Shown here piece after piece: positions 43,151 to 51,542 of a stretch of DNA of 64,000 nt. Every line of letters starts with the position of its first letter. The stretch's first letter is position 1. The DNA lies in NCBI RefSeq assembly GCF_001673405.1, contig NZ_LZLV01000112.1, forward strand, positions 248,001 to 312,000, written 5' to 3'. Both the position numbers and the translations under genes were made by a program. Origin of the DNA: Mycobacterium sp. 1245111.1 (GTDB lineage: Bacteria; Actinomycetota; Actinomycetes; Mycobacteriales; Mycobacteriaceae). Below the pieces are notes generated by a model, which saw only the letters and a program-made list of their open reading frames with translations, had not been told where the DNA came from and did no database searches.

Positions 43151-44323
43151 CCGTATCGTCCGCAACGCCGCCGCGCTCGCGGCGAGTGCTGCCATAGCGG
43201 CGAGGATGAGCTGCGACCCGGCGAACCCGACGGTGGTCAACACCAGCGGCAAGGCGAAGCCGATGTATGTCACCGAGTAGAACATCCCTGTCAACGCGCC
43301 GCGGATATGTTGCGGCGCAGCGGCTTCCAGATCGATTAGGCCCTCGCGCAGCGAAAGGCCGGACGCGCAACCGAGAATCAGCAGCAGCGGCAGCGCCAGT
43401 GCGAGCGTCATCGTGGGTGGCGCCACCGCGATGAGCGAGTACCCGAGCGCGGCCAGCGCCGCGCCGACGGTGCCGGTCCTCGGCCCCCACGAGCCCGCTC
43501 GGGCAATGACCTGAATGACGCCGCTCGACCCGTTGACGATCAACGCCGCCATGCCGGCCGCGGTGGGCGCCGCAATCCCCGTGCGGACTCGGGCGGGAAT
43601 CGTGATGAATCCCAGTGTTGCCGAGGCGAATACCCACGGCGCCAGTGGCATCGCCCAACTGAACGCCCGTGCAGTCGAAAATTCTGATGCCAGAGGTTGT
43701 TTCTGAGCAGTGGGCGCCGGCCGCGCCGCGAAGGTGCGTCGCGATGCGATGATCATGCCGGCCATCGCCGTCAGGACCAGCCCCGCGGCCAGCCCGAACG
43801 ACACTTCAACGCCCGGGTCTCCGGCACCGGCGATCAGCCCACCGGCCAACGGTCCGATCGCGAAACCGGCGATCAACACCGCTCCCGCTGTCGCCGCGCC
43901 GGCGGGGCCGCGCAGGTCGGATGCCCACGCGGTGCCGGACGTCATCGCCAGGCCCACACCTGCGCCGACGATCAGGCGTCCCGCCAACAACACATCTGGC
44001 TGCTGGGACAGCAGCATCGCCACCGTGCCGATTACTGCGGTGGTTGACCCCGTCAACGCCACCGCCTGGCGTCCGAACGCGTCCGAGGCCCGGCCGCCGA
44101 TCAGCAGTCCGGGCAGCAACCCCAGCGCGTAGATACCGAAGATCGCGTCGAGGGTTGCGGTGCTGAGGTGCTGACGATCGCTGATGGTGGGCATCAACGC
44201 GACGAAATGGTTCGCGACCCACCCGGTGACCAACAAGACGGCGAGCACCGCGCCGAATTGGCGGTCCGCGCCGCGCGCCGCCGGCCGCGGCCGCACCAGC
44301 ACGCTCGTCGATCCTTGGCTCAT
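43121..44323 (-). CDS. MFS transporter
   Basis: A 400-residue twelve-helix facilitator. Motif A: LLIGGRASDAFGRQAVALTG; motif C-like stretch GRLIVGAGVGLAMTSGTAWASDL. The C-half has LLLILGCASGLSLREGLIDLEAAAPQHIRGALTGMF. The frame extends to 44410, but ATG 44323 follows AGGAGG (11 nt) and precedes the first helix. Long-spaced 9-base inverted repeats lie upstream at 44366. The exported compound is unknown. Confidence 0.87.
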   Translation of the reverse strand: MSQGSTSVLVRPRPAARGADRQFGAVLAVLLVTGWVANHFVALMPTISDRQHLSTATLDAIFGIYALGLLPGLLIGGRASDAFGRQAVALTGSTTAVIGTVAMLLSQQPDVLLAGRLIVGAGVGLAMTSGTAWASDLRGPAGAATAGAVLIAGFAIGPLAGGLIAGAGDPGVEVSFGLAAGLVLTAMAGMIIASRRTFAARPAPTAQKQPLASEFSTARAFSWAMPLAPWVFASATLGFITIPARVRTGIAAPTAAGMAALIVNGSSGVIQVIARAGSWGPRTGTVGAALAALGYSLIAVAPPTMTLALALPLLLILGCASGLSLREGLIDLEAAAPQHIRGALTGMFYSVTYIGFALPLVLTTVGFAGSQLILAAMAALAASAAALRTIRLRRDSHRQS

Positions 44324-44365
44324 CGGATTCCGTTCCTCCTTGCGGTCGCGATCAGACACGACCAC

Positions 44366-44423
44366 AACGCCTGGCAAGTTATTCCCCGTCGGACGGCGAT
44401 CGCAACGCAATTAACCAGGCGTT
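44366..44423. repeat. 9-base inverted repeat in the MFS/hydrolase divergent promoter
   Basis: AACGCCTGG (44366-44374) and CCAGGCGTT (44415-44423), perfect arms with 40 bases between. The spacing suggests two binding half-sites or two inverted copies of one site rather than one hairpin. Confidence 0.4.
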
Positions 44424-44471
44424 CAAGTCAGTAGAGACGCTGATCGAACCTGCCTCGCCAACAGGTCGATC

Positions 44472-44477
44472 TATGAT
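44472..44477 (+). promoter_or_regulatory. predicted -10 of a leaderless promoter (alpha/beta hydrolase)
   Basis: TATGAT ends 6 nt before GTG 44484; it is the closest match to the ideal hexamer in this window. Confidence 0.65.
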
Positions 44478-44483
44478 CCGCAG

Positions 44484-45914
44484 GTGGCTACCAGCGGCGA
44501 TGCGACGACATATGTTCCGGCTCCCGGTAAACCCGCACTCCTGTTGGGCGCCTTCGATATCGCGAGTGTGGGATACGTCGCAGACGAGTTCTTCATCTCC
44601 GGCTCGGCGTCGTCCTACACGCCGGCGGCCGACCTCGGGCCCGACGGCCGATGGCAGGTGTCGCCGGGGGCGGCCGCTGACTACACCACCCGGATCGTGG
44701 CGCTCACCCCGTCGGACCCAGACCGATTCAACGGGACGGTGCTCGTCGAGTGGCTGAACGTCAGCGGCGGCATCGACGCTCCCGCGGTCTGGATGATGGC
44801 GCACCGCGAGATCGTGCGCGCCGGGTACGCATACGTCGCGGTGTCGGTGCAACGCGTCGGCGTCGACGGCGGTGAGAACATCATGGGGATCGACATGTCG
44901 CTGAAAAGTCAAGACGCGAACCGATATTCATCGCTGCGTCACCCCGGCGACATGTACTCCTACGACATCTTCTCGCAGGCCGGGCAGCTGGCCAGGCGGC
45001 CGGAGATCCTGCGCGGGCTGCGCGCCGAACACGTGATCGCGCTGGGGGAGTCGCAGTCGGCGCTGTTCCTGACGACCTACGTCAACGCCGTCGACTCACA
45101 CGCACGGGCCTACGACGGGTTTCTGGTGCATTCGCGGTTCGGGCCCGCGGCCCCATTGGACGGCGGCTCGATCTTCGAAGCGCTGGAAAGCGACTCGTCG
45201 CAGGCGGTGGCATTTCGGCCCGACCTGCGGGTACCGCTGATCGCGGTCATCACCGAGACCGATCTGTTCGACGGCCGTCGGGTGGGCTATCACGGTGCGA
45301 GACAGCCTGATAATCAACAACTTCGGGTGTGGGAGATCGCGGGTGCCGCCCACGCCGACAACTACACCATTCAGGTGGCGCCAATCGACAGCGGGTCCGC
45401 GGAGCTGGCGGACATCGTCGCCGCCTACGCGCCGACGAACATGTTGATGGGTCAGGAACTGGACCACTGCATCAACTTTGCGCCGCAACACCATTACGTT
45501 CTGCAGGCGGCGTTGTCGCAACTCCGCGGCTGGGTTCGTGAGGGTCGGCTCCCGCCCAGCGGCGAGCCCATCGAGATGATCGGTGAGCAACCTGCTCTCG
45601 ACGAACACGGCATCGCGCGTGGGGGTGTCAGGACACCGTGGGTGGACGTCCCGATCGCTCGGACCTCTGGAGCCGGAGGCGACGGGAGCACCATGGAGTC
45701 GATCTTCGGCTCGGGTGAGCCGTTCGATGCGTCGACCGTGCAGCGGCTCTACCCGGGCGGCGGCGAGGAATATCGGCGGCGCTTTACCACGTCGCTCGAC
45801 TCGACGATTCAGTCGGGATTTTTGCTGGCCGCCGATCGCGAGGAGATTCTCCAGCTCGCCATGGCGACCTTCGAGGCCAATGTCAGAGCGGCGGGGACTC
45901 GAGCGCCAGGTTGA
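44484..45914 (+). CDS. alpha/beta hydrolase domain-containing protein (large, Abhydrolase_10-like)
   Basis: A 476-residue protein. TVLVEWLNVSGGIDAPAVWMMAHREIVRAGYAYVAVSVQRVGVDG and the nucleophile elbow ALGESQSALFLTTYVNAV (Gly-x-Ser-x-Ser) define the large alpha/beta hydrolase group found widely in actinobacteria and proteobacteria. Late residues VWEIAGAAHADNY supply the catalytic His. No signal peptide. Probably an esterase; substrate unknown. The last 32 bases overlap a convergent small gene. Confidence 0.85.
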   Translation: MATSGDATTYVPAPGKPALLLGAFDIASVGYVADEFFISGSASSYTPAADLGPDGRWQVSPGAAADYTTRIVALTPSDPDRFNGTVLVEWLNVSGGIDAPAVWMMAHREIVRAGYAYVAVSVQRVGVDGGENIMGIDMSLKSQDANRYSSLRHPGDMYSYDIFSQAGQLARRPEILRGLRAEHVIALGESQSALFLTTYVNAVDSHARAYDGFLVHSRFGPAAPLDGGSIFEALESDSSQAVAFRPDLRVPLIAVITETDLFDGRRVGYHGARQPDNQQLRVWEIAGAAHADNYTIQVAPIDSGSAELADIVAAYAPTNMLMGQELDHCINFAPQHHYVLQAALSQLRGWVREGRLPPSGEPIEMIGEQPALDEHGIARGGVRTPWVDVPIARTSGAGGDGSTMESIFGSGEPFDASTVQRLYPGGGEEYRRRFTTSLDSTIQSGFLLAADREEILQLAMATFEANVRAAGTRAPG

Positions 45915-46263
45915 ACAGGGCCCATGCCATGCAGAACAAGAAGTTGAGCGTGACGAGAACCATGCCGATGAACAGCAGCGAGCGCGCGCCGCGGCGCTTC
46001 ATGCGTCGCACCCGCGCGTTGAACTGGTCCCGTCGGTACTGAGTCGCGATCACCGCAAATTGGAAGTCGGCGACATCGGCCCAGGCGGCCGGCGAACCGG
46101 CCAACATCTGGCGCAAGCAATCGGGTGACGTGCTGACGCCGACGCGGGCGAAGCGGCGGCTGAGTCGCCGGGCCTGGCGGCGGCTGGCGAGATGACTGCC
46201 AACCCGCAGGCGCTGCGGGAGCTGGCCACGCTCGTTCCCCCAAGGGGTCGTCGGCGTCATCAC
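45883..46263 (-). CDS. hypothetical membrane protein, single C-terminal helix
   Basis: A 126-residue strongly basic protein (many Arg in ASRRQARRLSRRFARVG and NARVRRMKRRGARS) ending in one hydrophobic helix (LLFIGMVLVTLNFLFCMAWALFNLAL). That is the layout of a tail-anchored or single-span inner membrane protein. GTG 46263, with TACACT 7 nt ahead, or ATG 46260 could start it. I do not recognise a family. Confidence 0.62.
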   Translation of the reverse strand: MMTPTTPWGNERGQLPQRLRVGSHLASRRQARRLSRRFARVGVSTSPDCLRQMLAGSPAAWADVADFQFAVIATQYRRDQFNARVRRMKRRGARSLLFIGMVLVTLNFLFCMAWALFNLALESPPL

Positions 46264-46270
46264 ACGCCGA

Positions 46271-46276
46271 AGTGTA
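46271..46276 (-). promoter_or_regulatory. predicted -10 of a leaderless promoter (basic membrane protein)
   Basis: Minus-strand TACACT ends 7 nt before GTG 46263. Confidence 0.45.
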
Positions 46277-46346
46277 AGCCAGGCCTCGCCGGATAGCGGA
46301 AGCTTCGCGGCGATTAACGCGGCAGACCTGCCGACCCGACCTCAGC

Positions 46347-46368
46347 AAACTAGAACCTGTTACAGTTT
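46347..46368. promoter_or_regulatory. KstR-like palindrome before FAD oxidoreductase
   Basis: The core TAGAACCTGTTACA fits the published KstR consensus TnnAACnnGTTnnA, and flanks extend it to AAACTnnAACnnGTTnnAGTTT, symmetric over 22 bases. It ends 6 bases before the ATG at 46375, overlapping any promoter of that gene. Confidence 0.6.
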
Positions 46369-46374
46369 TTGGGC

Positions 46375-47499
46375 ATGAGCCGCAAACGCGTCGTCGTCGC
46401 GGGCCTGGGCGACGTGGGCATCCTGGCCGCGATGCGGCTGGCCAAGCATTTCGACGTCGTCGGCGTCTCGGTCAAACCCGGTCTGGTCAGCGGGCAGGAA
46501 CTCGGTGTCCGGCTGGCCCGCCCGCGCGATTGGGCTCGCGACTACTGGATTCCCTTCGACCGGTTCCGGCGGCTGGACCGCGTCCGCATCATTCAGGGCG
46601 CGCTGACCGGCGTCGATTTGGCCGAGCGAATGGTGTCCGGCCGCACCGGCGACGGCACGCCGTTCGACGAAGGCTACGACGCGCTGGTCGTCTCGACCGG
46701 CGTTAGCAACGGCTTCTGGCGTCGCCCTACCCTGCAGTCGGCCGCCGATGTCGGCACCGATCTGCACGCCGATCACGATCGGCTGGCCAGCGCCGCGTCG
46801 GTGATCGTCGTCGGCGGCGGGGCGGCCGCGGTCACCAGCGCGGTCAACCTGGCAACGACCTGGCCGGACAAACAAGTCGACCTTTACTTCCCCGGCGATC
46901 GGGCACTGAGCGAGTACCACCCGCGGATCTGGCAGCGAATCAGCCGTCGCCTCAGCGATCTGGGCGTCGGCGTGCACCCCGGCCATCGTGCGGCGCTGGT
47001 CAACGGATTCGCGGGCGACGAGATCACCAGCGGCGGCGTCGACTGGAGCACCGGGCAGCCGACGGCTTCGGCCGACGCAGTGCTGTGGGCGATCGGCCGG
47101 GTGCGGCCCAACACCGACTGGCTGCCACGCGAACTACTCGACCAAGACGGCTTCGTCCGCGTCACCCGCGAACTGCGGGCACCCCATCATGCGGACGTGT
47201 TCGCGGTCGGCGACGTTGCAGCCACCGACCCGCTGCGCAGCTCGGCCCGTAACCGCGGCGACGTGCTGGTCGCGCGGAATGTCCACGCCCACTTGACCGG
47301 TGGGCGTCTGGGCACCTACCGCGCGCCCGGCCACCGGTGGGGTTCGGTTCTGGGCATACAGCCCGACGGGTTGGAAGTCTTCCTGCCGACCGGGCAGGCG
47401 TTCCGCATCCCGTCATGGCCGGTCGAGCGGGTGGTCATGCCGCTGATCGTGCGCCGCGGCATGTACGGCGGCGTGCGCGAAAACCCGCCGCTGGCTTGA
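46375..47499 (+). CDS. FAD-dependent NAD(P)H oxidoreductase (NDH-2/AIF-like)
   Basis: A 374-residue two-dinucleotide-domain flavoprotein. FAD loop: VVVAGLGDVGILAAMRLAKHFDVVGVS; NAD(P) loop: SVIVVGGGAAAVTSAVNLATTWPDKQVDLY; second FAD motif: HHADVFAVGDVAATDP. It lacks a clear C-terminal membrane helix, so it is nearer AIF/ferredoxin-reductase types than membrane NDH-2. ATG 46375 chosen over TTG 46369. The KstR-like palindrome upstream suggests sterol-responsive expression. Confidence 0.85.
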   Translation: MSRKRVVVAGLGDVGILAAMRLAKHFDVVGVSVKPGLVSGQELGVRLARPRDWARDYWIPFDRFRRLDRVRIIQGALTGVDLAERMVSGRTGDGTPFDEGYDALVVSTGVSNGFWRRPTLQSAADVGTDLHADHDRLASAASVIVVGGGAAAVTSAVNLATTWPDKQVDLYFPGDRALSEYHPRIWQRISRRLSDLGVGVHPGHRAALVNGFAGDEITSGGVDWSTGQPTASADAVLWAIGRVRPNTDWLPRELLDQDGFVRVTRELRAPHHADVFAVGDVAATDPLRSSARNRGDVLVARNVHAHLTGGRLGTYRAPGHRWGSVLGIQPDGLEVFLPTGQAFRIPSWPVERVVMPLIVRRGMYGGVRENPPLA

Positions 47500-47502
47500 C
47501 GA

Positions 47503-48240
47503 TTAGCCGCGTTTGCCGCGCACCCACTGGAACGTGCCGATGGTCTTGACCCGCACGCTGGCGAACGCGTGCTCCTCCAGGATGTCGCCGATTTCGTCCT
47601 CGCTGAAGATGTGAGCGCCGCCGGTGGGCAGGGCGCGCCACAGGTCGACCGGAGGGCGCAGCGTGGGGACCATGACCGCGAGACGTCCGCCCGGCTTGAG
47701 CACCCGCGCGATCTCGGACAGGGCCGCGGCGGGGTCGGGAACCAGCTGCAGCACCGCGACCGAGATTGCGGCGTCGAATGTCGCGTCGCGGAACGGAAGT
47801 TTCTGCGCGTCAGCCCGCAGAAAGCCGACCTGCGGTCCCGCCGCACCTCGCACCGCACGAGCCAGCATCGCCTCGGAGATGTCGATCCCCAGCGCCAGCC
47901 CGTCGGGGCCGGCGGCGTGGGCCAGCGACGTGGTGATCGATCCGGGGCCGGCGCCGACGTCCAGGGCGACACCGCCTTCCGGGATGTTCAGCCACTCGAT
48001 CGGAAGCTGCATGGCGGCGAGGAACCGCCGGGTCAGCGCTTGGGCGTTGTCGTAGACGAAGGAGCCGATCGGCGACGCCCAGACCGCCTGGATGGCGCCG
48101 TCGTTCTTGGCTATGTCGTCGTCGGTCGTGCTCAACAGGTCCAGGTAGCCGTTGCTCACATCGGGCTCGGCGGGCGGGTCGGAGAGCAATTCGAGTGCTC
48201 GGCTCAGGGCCGGCGGTAGAGTCGTCTTCAGTTCGGTCAT
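47503..48240 (-). CDS. class I SAM-dependent methyltransferase
   Basis: A 245-residue methyltransferase. Motif I: GVALDVGAGPGSITTSLAHAAGPDGLALGIDISEAML; then VGFLRADAQKLPFRDATFDAAISVAVLQLVPDPAAALSEIARVLKPGGRLAVMVP, the UbiE/Methyltransf_11 pattern. An N-terminal helical region (about 1-75) may bind substrate. A GAAGGAA site precedes ATG. It converges on the FAD oxidoreductase with 3 bases between. Confidence 0.88.
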   Translation of the reverse strand: MTELKTTLPPALSRALELLSDPPAEPDVSNGYLDLLSTTDDDIAKNDGAIQAVWASPIGSFVYDNAQALTRRFLAAMQLPIEWLNIPEGGVALDVGAGPGSITTSLAHAAGPDGLALGIDISEAMLARAVRGAAGPQVGFLRADAQKLPFRDATFDAAISVAVLQLVPDPAAALSEIARVLKPGGRLAVMVPTLRPPVDLWRALPTGGAHIFSEDEIGDILEEHAFASVRVKTIGTFQWVRGKRG

Positions 48241-48374
48241 GTTGCGTTCCTTCGACGAAATATCAAGTTATACAGGCGTTTACGTATCGACAACCACGAT
48301 CCGCAAGGCCTGTGCTTCCGTCCGCAGCCTACGCCGAGCAGTCATCGGCTTCCACCCGTCGAGGTAGCAGACGC

Positions 48375-48380
48375 TAGGGT
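48375..48380 (+). promoter_or_regulatory. predicted -10 of a leaderless promoter (SDR at 48387)
   Basis: TAGGGT ends 6 nt before GTG 48387. Confidence 0.55.
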
Positions 48381-48386
48381 CGAGCG

Positions 48387-49277
48387 GTGACTACATCGTG
48401 GTCGCCGAGCCGGCTCGGCAACCTGTCTGACAAACGCATCATCGTGACCGGGGCGACCAACGGGGTCGGGCTCGGCACGGCACGCCTGCTGGCCCGTGCG
48501 GGAGCGGACGTGATCCTGGCCGTTCGCAACACCGAGTTGGGCGAGCGCCGGGTTGCCGAAATCGGCGGCTCCACCTCGGTCGCCAAACTCGACCTCGCCG
48601 ACCTCGCATCGGTGCGCGCGTTTCCCGACCAATTCGAGGGCGACGTCGACATCTTGATCAACAACGCCGGAGCGGTCGTCCAACATCAAACCGACACCGT
48701 CGACGGCTTCGAAATGACCATCGGCACAAACTTTTTGGGTCCGTTCGCATTGACCAACCTGCTGCTGGGCCGGGTGCGCTCGCAGATCATCAACGTCGGG
48801 TCCGATGCCCATAAATCGGCGAAGCTGCGCCTCGACGACATGCATCTGCGCGCGCACAAGTGGGCCGCCTATCCAGCGTATGCGCGCTCGAAGCTCGCGG
48901 TGATGCTCTGGGGACTGGAACTGGACCGCCGCTTGCGCGCCGCGGGGTCGCCTGTGACCGCGCAATTGACGCATCCAGGTTGGGTGTCGTCCAACCTTTC
49001 TCAGGTGTCGGACAAGCCGGTGATGGCCGGCTTTCATCGGGTGGTCACCGCGCTGGCGAATCGATTCGGCAACGACATCGAGGCCGGTGCAGCGCCGACG
49101 CTGTATTGCATCAGCGAGCCGATTCCACCGGGCAGCTATGTGGGTGTCGACGGTCGGCTCGGGCTGAAGGGCGGCCCGGTGCTGATCGGCCGCTCGGCGG
49201 TCGCCGCCGATTACGAGATCGCGGGCAAGGTGTTCGATTTCGGCGAAAAGGAAACCGGGACAACGCTTCCCGTGTAG
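48387..49277 (+). CDS. SDR family oxidoreductase (retinol dehydrogenase-like)
   Basis: A 296-residue atypically long SDR: TGATNGVGLGTARLLARAGADVILAVRN, NNAGAV, INVGSDAHKSAKL and YARSKLAVMLWGLELDRRL (Tyr-x-x-x-Lys). The long segment between Ser and Tyr and the HPGWVSSNL motif match the RDH/protochlorophyllide reductase-like branch. Its stop touches the stop of the convergent methyltransferase. Confidence 0.87.
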   Translation: MTTSWSPSRLGNLSDKRIIVTGATNGVGLGTARLLARAGADVILAVRNTELGERRVAEIGGSTSVAKLDLADLASVRAFPDQFEGDVDILINNAGAVVQHQTDTVDGFEMTIGTNFLGPFALTNLLLGRVRSQIINVGSDAHKSAKLRLDDMHLRAHKWAAYPAYARSKLAVMLWGLELDRRLRAAGSPVTAQLTHPGWVSSNLSQVSDKPVMAGFHRVVTALANRFGNDIEAGAAPTLYCISEPIPPGSYVGVDGRLGLKGGPVLIGRSAVAADYEIAGKVFDFGEKETGTTLPV

Positions 49278-50024
49278 CTAGTCGGGCGTCGCGAAGATCG
49301 CGACGGCATCGCCGCCCACCGATACGCCTGCGGGGCCGATCCTTTCGATCAGCCGTGCCCGCAGTTCGGGCGCTTTGTCCTCGGTGACCAGCAGTTGCTT
49401 GGAAAACGTGAATGCGATGTCCACCCACTGCTCGGCGGAGTAGTGGAGATCGTGTCGGTAGGTCTGCTGCGTCACGGTGAATCCGGCTGCGGCGATCATC
49501 TCGACGACCTCACCGGGACTGCCGTCGCCACTGTGGGTTTCGATGTCCATGTAGTCGCGGTAGATCTCCTCGAACTGCGCGCGGGTCGGATTGGTGGGCC
49601 GCAACCGATTCCAGATCAGCGCCAGCTTGCCGCCATCGGCGAGGATGGCGCGGATCTTCGGCAGCGCCACCGCTGGGTCCACCCAGTGGAACGACGCGGC
49701 GAACACCACGCGGTCGAAGCGCCGGCCGGCCGGGTCCCAGTCTTCGAAGGTGGCGAGTTCGACGGGGATGCCTTTGGCCTGCGCGACGGCGGCCATCCGG
49801 GCATCGGGTTCGACGGCGAGCAGATCCGCGCCGCGCTCGATCAACTGCATCGAGGCAATGCCGGTGCCGGCGCCGGCCTCGAGCACGCAGCGCGCACCGG
49901 GTGCCAGCACATCGTCGATCAACTGGTCGGGGTAGCGCGGCCGGTGCGCGTCGTAGTTCTGTGCCGCACCACCAAATGAGTTGGCGCGCTGACGATTAGT
50001 GAACAGATTCAGTCGCGGTGGCAT
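49278..50024 (-). CDS. class I SAM-dependent methyltransferase
   Basis: A 248-residue methyltransferase beginning MPPRLNLFTNRQRANSFGGAAQNYDAHRPRYPDQLIDD, with motif I CVLEAGAGTGIASMQLIERGADLLAVEPDARM and VVFAASFHWVDPAVALPKIRAILADGGKLALIWN. The HWVDP motif is frequent in this trans-aconitate-methyltransferase-like group. ATG 50024 has TAGGCT ending 7 nt upstream; the frame extending to 50114 has no support. Confidence 0.86.
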   Translation of the reverse strand: MPPRLNLFTNRQRANSFGGAAQNYDAHRPRYPDQLIDDVLAPGARCVLEAGAGTGIASMQLIERGADLLAVEPDARMAAVAQAKGIPVELATFEDWDPAGRRFDRVVFAASFHWVDPAVALPKIRAILADGGKLALIWNRLRPTNPTRAQFEEIYRDYMDIETHSGDGSPGEVVEMIAAAGFTVTQQTYRHDLHYSAEQWVDIAFTFSKQLLVTEDKAPELRARLIERIGPAGVSVGGDAVAIFATPD

Positions 50025-50031
50025 GCTGTCG

Positions 50032-50037
50032 AGCCTA
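50032..50037 (-). promoter_or_regulatory. predicted -10 of a leaderless promoter (methyltransferase at 49278)
   Basis: Minus-strand TAGGCT ends 7 nt before ATG 50024. Confidence 0.5.
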
Positions 50038-50065
50038 GCGAGTCGACGTGTGACCCAGCTGTGAG

Positions 50066-51427
50066 CTAGTGGTGGACCGTCGCGTTGGCACGCTCCAGCG
50101 CGCACAGTTGCCATTGACCCGGCACGCCTTTGAGGTGGTGTTCGCCGCGGTCGGCGAAGCGGTGTCGTGAGCCGGTGACGATGTCGCGGACCGTCGACGA
50201 CACCAGCACCTCGCTCGGTCCGGCCAATGCTGCGACGCGCGCACCGATGTGCACGGCCATTCCGGCGACGTCGTCACCGCGCACCTCGACCTCGCCGGCG
50301 TGAATACCCACCCGAATCTCGATGTTCAGCACTTGGATTGCGTCGATCAAGGCGTCGGCGCACGCGATCGCGGCGCTCGGGCTGGGGAATGATGCGACGA
50401 ATCCGTCACCGGCGGTGTTCACTTCAAGCCCACCGAACCGTTCGAGTTCGTGACGGACCATCGTGTCGTGGTTGTCGAGCAGATTTCGCCACCGGCCGTC
50501 GCCGAGCAGCGCGGCCCGTTCGGTCGAGCCGACGATGTCGGTGAACATGATCGTGGTGAGCACCCGGTCGGCGAAGCTGCCTCGCACGCCGGTGACAAAC
50601 TCCTCGATCTCGTCGAGCATCGGCGCGGTGTCGCCGACCCAGTAGAGCGCGTCGGCTCCGGGTAGTTCGACGAACCGCGCTCCGGAGATGCGCTCGGCGA
50701 TGTACCGGCCGTTGTCGACCGGGCAGAACTCCGAATCCTCACGATGCAGGACCAGCGTCGGGGCGCTGATGCGGTCCAGCGTGTCACGGACATCGCAATG
50801 CCGGACGGTCAGGATGATCGCGCGGGCCATGCTGGGTGAGGCGGCCCGGTTGCCGGCCATGTCCCACCACGCGCGGAATGCGTGGTCGTCGACCATGCTG
50901 GGTGCGATGAAACCGAGCATGTCGAAACCCTGGTCGACGGCGTCCGGTTCCATCGCCACCGTCGTGTAGGGGTCTTCTTCGACGATCTCGAAGCCCATCG
51001 GGTAGTCGTCGGCCCGCAACGTCCGGGCTGCGCCGTTGATGATCACCAGATTGCTCACGCGCTCCGGATAGTCGGCTGCCAGGACGAGCCCGGTCATCGA
51101 CCCGAACCCGGGAGCGAGGATGGTCGCCTGCTCGCATCCGACCGCGTCCATCACCGCAATGGCGTCCTTTGCCCAGTATTTCGGGCCGATCACGTCCTGT
51201 GACACGCGCGACGACATGCCGACCCCGCGCTGGTCGATGCGAATCACGCGGCTGAAGGAGGCCAGTCGCCGGTGAAAGCGGTACATCGACGGCTCGGCGT
51301 CGATGGTGTCGATCGGGATGGACGGGCCCGGCAGCACCAGCACGTCGGTCGGCCCATCGCCCAGCACCTGATAGGCGATGTCGACGTCGCTGCAGCTGGC
51401 GTAGCGAGTCCGCGGAAACTGCGCCAC
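50066..51427 (-). CDS. alpha/beta-hydrolase-adenylate cyclase fusion (Rv1900c/LipJ-like)
   Basis: A 453-residue fusion. The N-terminal alpha/beta hydrolase domain (about 1-280) has [10 protein letters not shown] and the elbow region [22 protein letters not shown], where alignment to the normal GxSxG puts Gly at the nucleophile, so it is probably inactive. The class III cyclase domain (about 285-450) has [12 protein letters not shown] (metal Asp), [12 protein letters not shown] (second metal Asp; Asn replaces the usual purine-specifying Lys) and [16 protein letters not shown] (Asp kept, His in place of the transition-state Asn, Arg kept). This architecture is that of Rv1900c. GTG lies 6 nt behind TAGCCT. 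Confidence 0.9.
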   Translation of the reverse strand: MAQFPRTRYASCSDVDIAYQVLGDGPTDVLVLPGPSIPIDTIDAEPSMYRFHRRLASFSRVIRIDQRGVGMSSRVSQDVIGPKYWAKDAIAVMDAVGCEQATILAPGFGSMTGLVLAADYPERVSNLVIINGAARTLRADDYPMGFEIVEEDPYTTVAMEPDAVDQGFDMLGFIAPSMVDDHAFRAWWDMAGNRAASPSMARAIILTVRHCDVRDTLDRISAPTLVLHREDSEFCPVDNGRYIAERISGARFVELPGADALYWVGDTAPMLDEIEEFVTGVRGSFADRVLTTIMFTDIVGSTERAALLGDGRWRNLLDNHDTMVRHELERFGGLEVNTAGDGFVASFPSPSAAIACADALIDAIQVLNIEIRVGIHAGEVEVRGDDVAGMAVHIGARVAALAGPSEVLVSSTVRDIVTGSRHRFADRGEHHLKGVPGQWQLCALERANATVHH

Positions 51428-51433
51428 GGGTAC

Positions 51434-51439
51434 AGGCTA
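51434..51439 (-). promoter_or_regulatory. predicted -10 of a leaderless promoter (cyclase fusion)
   Basis: Minus-strand TAGCCT ends 6 nt before GTG 51427. Confidence 0.55.
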
Positions 51440-51542
51440 GATCAGGGAACCGACACGTTTCGGGCGTCTTCGGCAGAGTGGTCGCATCCCGCCCGCGCTA
51501 CCGCGAGGATGCAGGTAACAGAAAGCGACGAGAGGACGACGC

